A stretch of 64,000 nt of DNA from Clostridia bacterium (GTDB taxonomy: Bacteria > Bacillota > Clostridia > Lachnospirales > Lachnospiraceae). Where the stretch lies: the NCBI GenBank assembly GCA_910576325.1, contig CAJTIM010000021.1, positions 1 to 64,000 on the forward strand. The letters are read 5' to 3'. Shown piece by piece: positions 59,933 through 64,000 of the stretch (positions are counted from its first letter, which is position 1; each line of letters opens with the position of its first letter). The notes beneath the pieces were generated by a model that saw only the letters and a program-made list of their open reading frames with translations, was not told the DNA's origin and searched no databases. The position numbers and the translations under genes were made by a program.

Positions 59933-61141
59933 CTAAAACACACCGGATTCTGTATCTGTCATTTGAATAATTGATGCCATGCGGTAGCTGATATGTACCC
60001 GTCTGCTTCCTTCCTTTTTCCGAAAGCAGGCATCTATACGATTGGTGGCAATGGAACATTCCTCTTTGCGGATTCCGGTAAGGATTACCAGATATTGGCT
60101 TAGGTTATAGCAGGTATAGACATCCCCTCTGCGCAAAGCCTCCTTTATGGAGGACGACAGCTTTTGAGAAAGCTCCTTCCTTTGCTGAATTCCCTTCCCC
60201 TGGCGCTCGTCATAGAGGGTACACAAAAGAAGATAGACTGACTGCCCGGAACGCTCCATAAGGCGTACCATCATACGATAGGTGTCCACAAAGCTGGGAT
60301 AGGAACAAAAATAAGCCCCTTTTTCCCCGCCGTCTTCTCGGAGGGTCTCCTGAATTCGATTAAAATCCGCCGTATTAAGCCGCACCTGACTGCTCATACG
60401 CCGGAAGTACTCCAGCATGCGCTCTGAAGGCGGCATATTCAGCTCATTATAGTACAGCTCCGTAGTTTTTTCATACAGCGCAATTGCTTCCATAGGCCGT
60501 CCCAGATTCATCAGGCACTCCATCTGCCAGGTCTGCCACTCGTCAAAGGGATACAGAGAGGCCGCCCGACTGGCAAGCTCCAAAAGCTCCGTATATTCCC
60601 CGCGCTCCTTCATCTGCCCGCACACTTCCTCCAGGGCTGAAAAATACAGATTCTGCAAATGAACTGCTTCTACCACCACCCATGCGTCCACGGTCAGCGC
60701 CGGCAGAAATGTTCCCGTATAATCATAGCACGCTTTTTTCAAAAGCTCAAGTCTTGCCTCACCTTTTTGTTGTTCCGCCTGACGGATATGCTCTTCAAAG
60801 CGCCTGGCATCCACCTCAACGGGAAAAGAGCTGTCAAAATAGTAACGTCCGTTCTCCGTGCGGATGTACATCTCCTTTGGCAGCTCTGTTTTTTGCAGCA
60901 TTTTCCTTAAATGAAATATATTCACGCGCAGATTATTTGCCCGGTCTCCCTCCATATCTCCGTCAAATAGCCGCTCCATAAGCCCCAGCCTGGATATCCC
61001 CTGAGGCCCGGCATTCAAAAGAAGCTGCAAAAGCTGCATTACCTTTGTCGTCTGATTTTTTCCCAATTGCAGCTGCTTTCCACAATAGGTCATCGTGAAG
61101 CCGCCTAACATCTGAACCTTCAGAACCTCTTCACTCTCCAC
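59933..61141 (-). CDS. BTAD-type transcriptional regulator
   Basis: A 402-residue regulator. The N-terminal OmpR/SARP-type winged helix (LKVQMLGGFTMTYCGKQLQL; NNLRVNIFHLRKMLQKTELP) is followed by a BTAD helical domain (YDYTGTFLPALTVDAWVVVE; LASRAASLYPFDEWQTWQME). It lies at the head of the pilus/sortase region and is transcribed with it, so it is the likely activator of the locus. It uses a GTG start after GGGAGGGG. Confidence 0.8.
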   Translation of the reverse strand: MESEEVLKVQMLGGFTMTYCGKQLQLGKNQTTKVMQLLQLLLNAGPQGISRLGLMERLFDGDMEGDRANNLRVNIFHLRKMLQKTELPKEMYIRTENGRYYFDSSFPVEVDARRFEEHIRQAEQQKGEARLELLKKACYDYTGTFLPALTVDAWVVVEAVHLQNLYFSALEEVCGQMKERGEYTELLELASRAASLYPFDEWQTWQMECLMNLGRPMEAIALYEKTTELYYNELNMPPSERMLEYFRRMSSQVRLNTADFNRIQETLREDGGEKGAYFCSYPSFVDTYRMMVRLMERSGQSVYLLLCTLYDERQGKGIQQRKELSQKLSSSIKEALRRGDVYTCYNLSQYLVILTGIRKEECSIATNRIDACFRKKEGSRRVHISYRMASIIQMTDTESGVF

Positions 61142-61561
61142 GCTTTACCCCTCCCCCCGGAAGCTTTTCACGTCCTATGTTATGTATACCGACGAAAATC
61201 GCCGAATCATTTTACAATTTCACTAATCTTTGTCATTCTTTTCTGAAAATATGTTCTTTTACATCAAAGTCGGCTTTACCATTATAGCATATAATAAATT
61301 AAAATAAAATCAAATAATCTATTTTTGGTATAATATTTTAATGTGATTTGTACAAATTTCACCTGCCTGCTTCCTTTGCTTTGAAATATCTTTGGATATT
61401 TCTTTTTGAGCAAAAAAATCCCCGCCGCGTCACCGCAGCGGGGATTTCACTAAAGGGGAGGATATAAGTAATTCGTTTCTCTTTTGTCTAATTCTATTAT
61501 GACCCGTTATTCCGGCTTTATACAAAAAAGTTGAAAATTTCTATACTTCTTTTTAAAGATA
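61142..61561. other. Regulatory gap between BTAD gene and small membrane gene
   Basis: About 420 bp. A TATAAT-type -10 on the minus strand near 61291 may serve the BTAD gene. A strong terminator is listed separately. The rest is AT-rich without visible structure. Confidence 0.4.
61416..61447 (-). terminator. GC-rich terminator upstream of BTAD gene
   Basis: AATCCCCGC (61417-61425) pairs with GCGGGGATT (61438-61446). On the minus strand it is followed by seven T. It would insulate the BTAD locus from minus-strand transcription coming from the right. Confidence 0.7.
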
Positions 61562-61663
61562 TGTTATCTTAGAAGCAACAGCGGAATCTGCTCTTGGCAG
61601 CTTTTGTCCGGGGCATGAATCCCATTTACTCTTTCACGCTGTCAGGCGACCCCCGCAAGATAA
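61562..61663 (+). promoter_or_regulatory. Structured leader of small membrane protein gene
   Basis: GTTATCTT (61562-61569) is complementary to AAGATAAC (61656-61663), closing about 100 bases that contain GC-rich inner stems (for example GGGGCATGAATCCC). The ribosome-binding site AGGAGG begins two bases after the closing strand. This shape suggests a cis-regulatory RNA that can mask or reveal the site. I could not assign it to a known class. Confidence 0.45.
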
Positions 61664-61676
61664 CAGGAGGCATCCC

Positions 61677-61874
61677 ATGTTAAAAAAACTCAAACGCATC
61701 CTTGCCCTCACAGGCGCTCTGCTGTTAGCAGGCATGTATCTTATCACTTTTGTTCTCGCCTTCACGGACCCCACGGCCTCCAAGGACTGGCTCAAAGCCT
61801 CTCTTGTATGTACCGTTGTGATTCCCTGCTTTCTCTATGCCTACATTCTTGTATACCGGTATCTGAAAAAATAA
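61677..61874 (+). CDS. Small membrane protein, 65 residues
   Basis: Two membrane helices (ILALTGALLLAGMYLITFVL; ASLVCTVVIPCFLYAYILVY) and a basic start and end (MLKKLKR, YRYLKK). AGGAGG precedes the ATG. Such small two-helix proteins are widespread in Lachnospiraceae. Function unknown. Confidence 0.65.
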   Translation: MLKKLKRILALTGALLLAGMYLITFVLAFTDPTASKDWLKASLVCTVVIPCFLYAYILVYRYLKK

Positions 61875-61878
61875 TCTG

Positions 61879-63375
61879 CTATCCCTTTTCTGTCACTACC
61901 GTGTCAAACCGGTAAGCGGAAAGCACCAGCCCTGCAAGAACGGCGCTGCCCGTGATGCTGACGAATCCCTCCGACACAAAGGGTAGATTGCCGAACATAC
62001 CGAATCGGTGTCCAAAATTCCCCAGGACATAAAGCAGACCCTGGACACTGAGAGCCAGGCTTCCCCCAAGGGCTGCCAGCCTTCCCAGACGGTTGCGGAT
62101 TTGAAATGTTGTTGCAAACAAAAGCCCATACATGGAAAAAACCGCCAAAAGCAAAATTCCGGCCGGTATCCGCCCGTATTTCATAAACCAGCGGAAAATC
62201 CAATAATTTTTCCCATAGCTCTGCGGAACCACATCATCTAAAGGTATTGAAAAGTCCGCTTCCTGATACTGCATCTTATACTCCCCATATTCCTTAAGCG
62301 TCTGAGAGCCTCCGCTCCATTCCCCGGGACCATCCTTATAGTACCATTCCGAAGTGCGGTAGCCAATCAGCTCTTCCCCGCTGAGCTTCGGTTCTCCTAC
62401 CCATTCCGATCTTTTTAAAAGCTCCTGGACCAGCAAATCATTATAGCTGTCCGTCCAGGCATTGTATGCATATTCCTGCGGATGAAAAAACAGATCCAGA
62501 CTTTCTGAAATCATTTTCTTCTGAGGAAGCGCCCATAAAAGGAGCGCCGACAGAAAGAAGATTCCTACGGATAAGAATCCTTTTCTTTTGTCAATATCCG
62601 CATATTCCTTTCCTACCATATAAAGCATTATGCCAAGGCCGGAAACAAGCAGAGCCAGGACGGAAGTGTAGGTATATGTTTTCCAAACAAACTGTGAGCT
62701 GTTTACCCAAAGCAAAAATACCAGAAATGCCCCCGTAGCAGATAAAGCCGTAAGCCACCGATGCCTTCCATGATAGAGCAGCACTGCCATAACCGGAACC
62801 GCTGCTTGAAAAATAAGGAATATAACCGTAGGGCTGAATATCCGGCATGGATTAAACAACATTACGGGACTTGATATCATAACGTCTTCAAAAAGACGGC
62901 GGCCTGCCTCCGAATGAATCAGCATATAGAACCCACCCAGAGCCGTAAACAATACGGTCAGCTTTCCCGCATGTTTCAGCAAGAGCGGGTAACCGTACCA
63001 CATGGAGAGCACAAGCACCAGCAGGCCCCACAGTATACATATATTTTCGCTTCCTCCAAATCCTCCGTACTGCTGCCGGTTTCCTGCCGCTGCCAATGCC
63101 GTAAGTATGAGGATCGCTGTCAATAGAGGCTTTGCGATTCGAAGATGATGGGTCTCATTCATCTGAATCCCAATCACCGAGGCGTCGCCCATGTCACGGA
63201 TGGCTTTCTCATATGCCTCGTCCTCCTCGATGCCATATTCCATATAGGTCTCCGCCTTATCCTCCACGTGAGCGCGCAGCTCTTCATTTACTGCCGCACG
63301 AATGGGCTTGTAGGCGATCTGTTCATCCACATCCTCCAGAAAATGATTTAACCGTTCCTGCTGCTCAGAGCGCAA
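61879..63375 (-). CDS. Multi-helix membrane protein with permease-prefix-like N-terminus
   Basis: A protein of about 498 residues. The N-terminal 85 residues (HFLEDVDEQIAYKPIRAAVN,  YGIEEDEAYEKAIRDMGDAS) match the DUF1700/permease-prefix pattern found downstream of PadR genes. Some eight to ten membrane helices follow, with an outer loop of about 100 residues (SYNDLLVQELLKRSEWVGEP). A TTG start at 63375 has AGGAGG at eight bases; the GTG at 63384 is too close to it. Overlaps the PadR gene by 11 bases. Confidence 0.7.
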   Translation of the reverse strand: MRSEQQERLNHFLEDVDEQIAYKPIRAAVNEELRAHVEDKAETYMEYGIEEDEAYEKAIRDMGDASVIGIQMNETHHLRIAKPLLTAILILTALAAAGNRQQYGGFGGSENICILWGLLVLVLSMWYGYPLLLKHAGKLTVLFTALGGFYMLIHSEAGRRLFEDVMISSPVMLFNPCRIFSPTVIFLIFQAAVPVMAVLLYHGRHRWLTALSATGAFLVFLLWVNSSQFVWKTYTYTSVLALLVSGLGIMLYMVGKEYADIDKRKGFLSVGIFFLSALLLWALPQKKMISESLDLFFHPQEYAYNAWTDSYNDLLVQELLKRSEWVGEPKLSGEELIGYRTSEWYYKDGPGEWSGGSQTLKEYGEYKMQYQEADFSIPLDDVVPQSYGKNYWIFRWFMKYGRIPAGILLLAVFSMYGLLFATTFQIRNRLGRLAALGGSLALSVQGLLYVLGNFGHRFGMFGNLPFVSEGFVSITGSAVLAGLVLSAYRFDTVVTEKG

Positions 63376-63703
63376 GGGACACACCTCCTGTCATTACACT
63401 GCGGATCGCATTCTCATAGACTTCCCACTCCTCCTGCTTTTGCCGAAGCAGCTTTCCTCCCTTTTTTGTGAGACGATAATACTTCCGCTTCCGCCCTGTC
63501 TCGGCCTGGCTCTCATAGCTCTCCACCGCCTCCTGCTCCTCTAAGGAATGCAGAATTGGGTAAAGCGTTCCCTCCTTAAGAGAAAATACCTGGTTGCTCC
63601 GTTCTTCCAGCTTTCGAATCATCTGATATCCATACATATCCTCTTCCTCCAGAAGCTTCAGAAGAAGCATGGCCGTGCTCATCGCCATCATCCTTTTATC
63701 CAT
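63365..63703 (-). CDS. PadR-family transcriptional regulator
   Basis: A 112-residue PadR protein: AMSTAMLLLKLLEEEDMYGY, then VFSLKEGTLYPILHSLEEQE as the winged helix and TGRKRKYYRLTKKGGKLLRQ as the wing, ending in a short dimer helix. Controls itself and the membrane protein that follows by overlap. It is probably released by a small molecule or membrane stress. Confidence 0.9.
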   Translation of the reverse strand: MDKRMMAMSTAMLLLKLLEEEDMYGYQMIRKLEERSNQVFSLKEGTLYPILHSLEEQEAVESYESQAETGRKRKYYRLTKKGGKLLRQKQEEWEVYENAIRSVMTGGVSLAL

Positions 63704-63825
63704 AAGAATCACCTGTCCTTTCTTTCCACTTAGGCTTGAACTTCATTAGAAAATACTATTTTCCGCCCTGTCCCTTCTTCTTGCTATACTTTGATCTCTT
63801 ATACCTTGGTTTCCTATGCATAGAC

Positions 63826-63867
63826 TTTCTATGCATTTATAATACCTCTGTAATCTAGGTATGTCAA
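63826..63867 (-). promoter_or_regulatory. PadR promoter with two dyads
   Basis: On the minus strand TTGACA (63862-63867) and TATTAT (63839-63844) are 17 bases apart. ATACCT/AGGTAT, read between the boxes, forms a dyad. TGCATAG/CTATGCA lies just downstream of the -10 box. Both are likely operator sites for the PadR protein. Confidence 0.6.
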
Positions 63868-64000
63868 GAAATGATTGACACTTATTCCAAATTAATGGCT
63901 TCCGATTTTTATTTCCCATATGAATCATGACTCTGTTTATGCCGGATTCAATAAAGTTATATCTGCTTTTCCTGTTCACATCAATTAATAACAGCCCCCA

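Overview
The window looks like chromosome of a gut-type, spore-forming Firmicute of the family Lachnospiraceae (inferred from gene content and order; species not determined). Signs are the ispF / cysE-cysS-mrnC-rlmB-sigH cluster, a T-box before cysE and thrS, the hydrogenase maturase HydE, a glycyl-radical-enzyme operon and LPXTG-type surface proteins. From about 155 to 21,300 the DNA is AT-rich and full of small, mostly unnamed genes: an integrated mobile element. From 21,400 onward it is GC-richer core or niche-specific chromosome.

Mobile element (about 155-21,300). Left to right: a truncated zincin, small hypothetical genes, a serine recombinase (2656-3294), a PIN toxin-antitoxin pair, a sigma factor/DUF262 pair, and two very small genes. 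At 8.5-9.3 kb there is a compact control module: a ribbon-helix-helix gene and a convergent type I toxin/antisense-RNA pair, enclosed by two mirror-image triplets of a GGTACC-centred palindrome. Next come a gene between 29-bp inverted repeats, an ArdC-like antirestriction protein, a 345-bp repeat-bearing gap, a zinc-ribbon membrane protein, a membrane-anchored YkgJ-type cysteine-cluster protein and an AP2-like phage protein. The most striking feature is a 1.4-kb gene-free tract (15,639-17,047) packed with about 30 short hairpins of unrelated sequence. Beside it lie a double winged-helix protein with large palindromes (possible replicon), a gp10-like phage protein, a cold-shock protein and two HU proteins. 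The right end carries a degenerate tRNA 3' fragment plus terminator, probably an attachment-site remnant. No relaxase, coupling protein or integrase of the tyrosine type was seen.

Core region (21.4-32.2 kb): an HtrA protease, a VanZ/D,D-carboxypeptidase fusion, sigH-rlmB-mrnC-cysS-cysE under a T-box, an Eis-like acetyltransferase, ispF, a nudC gene interrupted by an in-frame TGA, and tRNA-Val/tRNA-Met.

Sugar/glycyl radical operon (32.2-38.5 kb): a CUT2 ABC transporter, a glycyl-radical activase, and an AraC domain fused to a glycyl-radical enzyme that lacks its catalytic middle. A gene fragment, hydE and thrS (T-box) follow.

Surface-structure region (42.5-61.1 kb), all on the minus strand. 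A BTAD regulator, transglutaminase lipoprotein, PilC/GspF platform, four atypical pseudopilin-like proteins and a PilT-type ATPase form one unit ending at a terminator. Immediately downstream comes a sortase unit: a signal peptidase, a 1752-residue LPXTG-type adhesin with 15 His/Cys repeats, a class C sortase, a pilin-like protein, two SipW-type secreted proteins, two more surface proteins and a SipW-type signal peptidase. A small membrane protein with a structured leader and a PadR-regulated membrane protein close the window.
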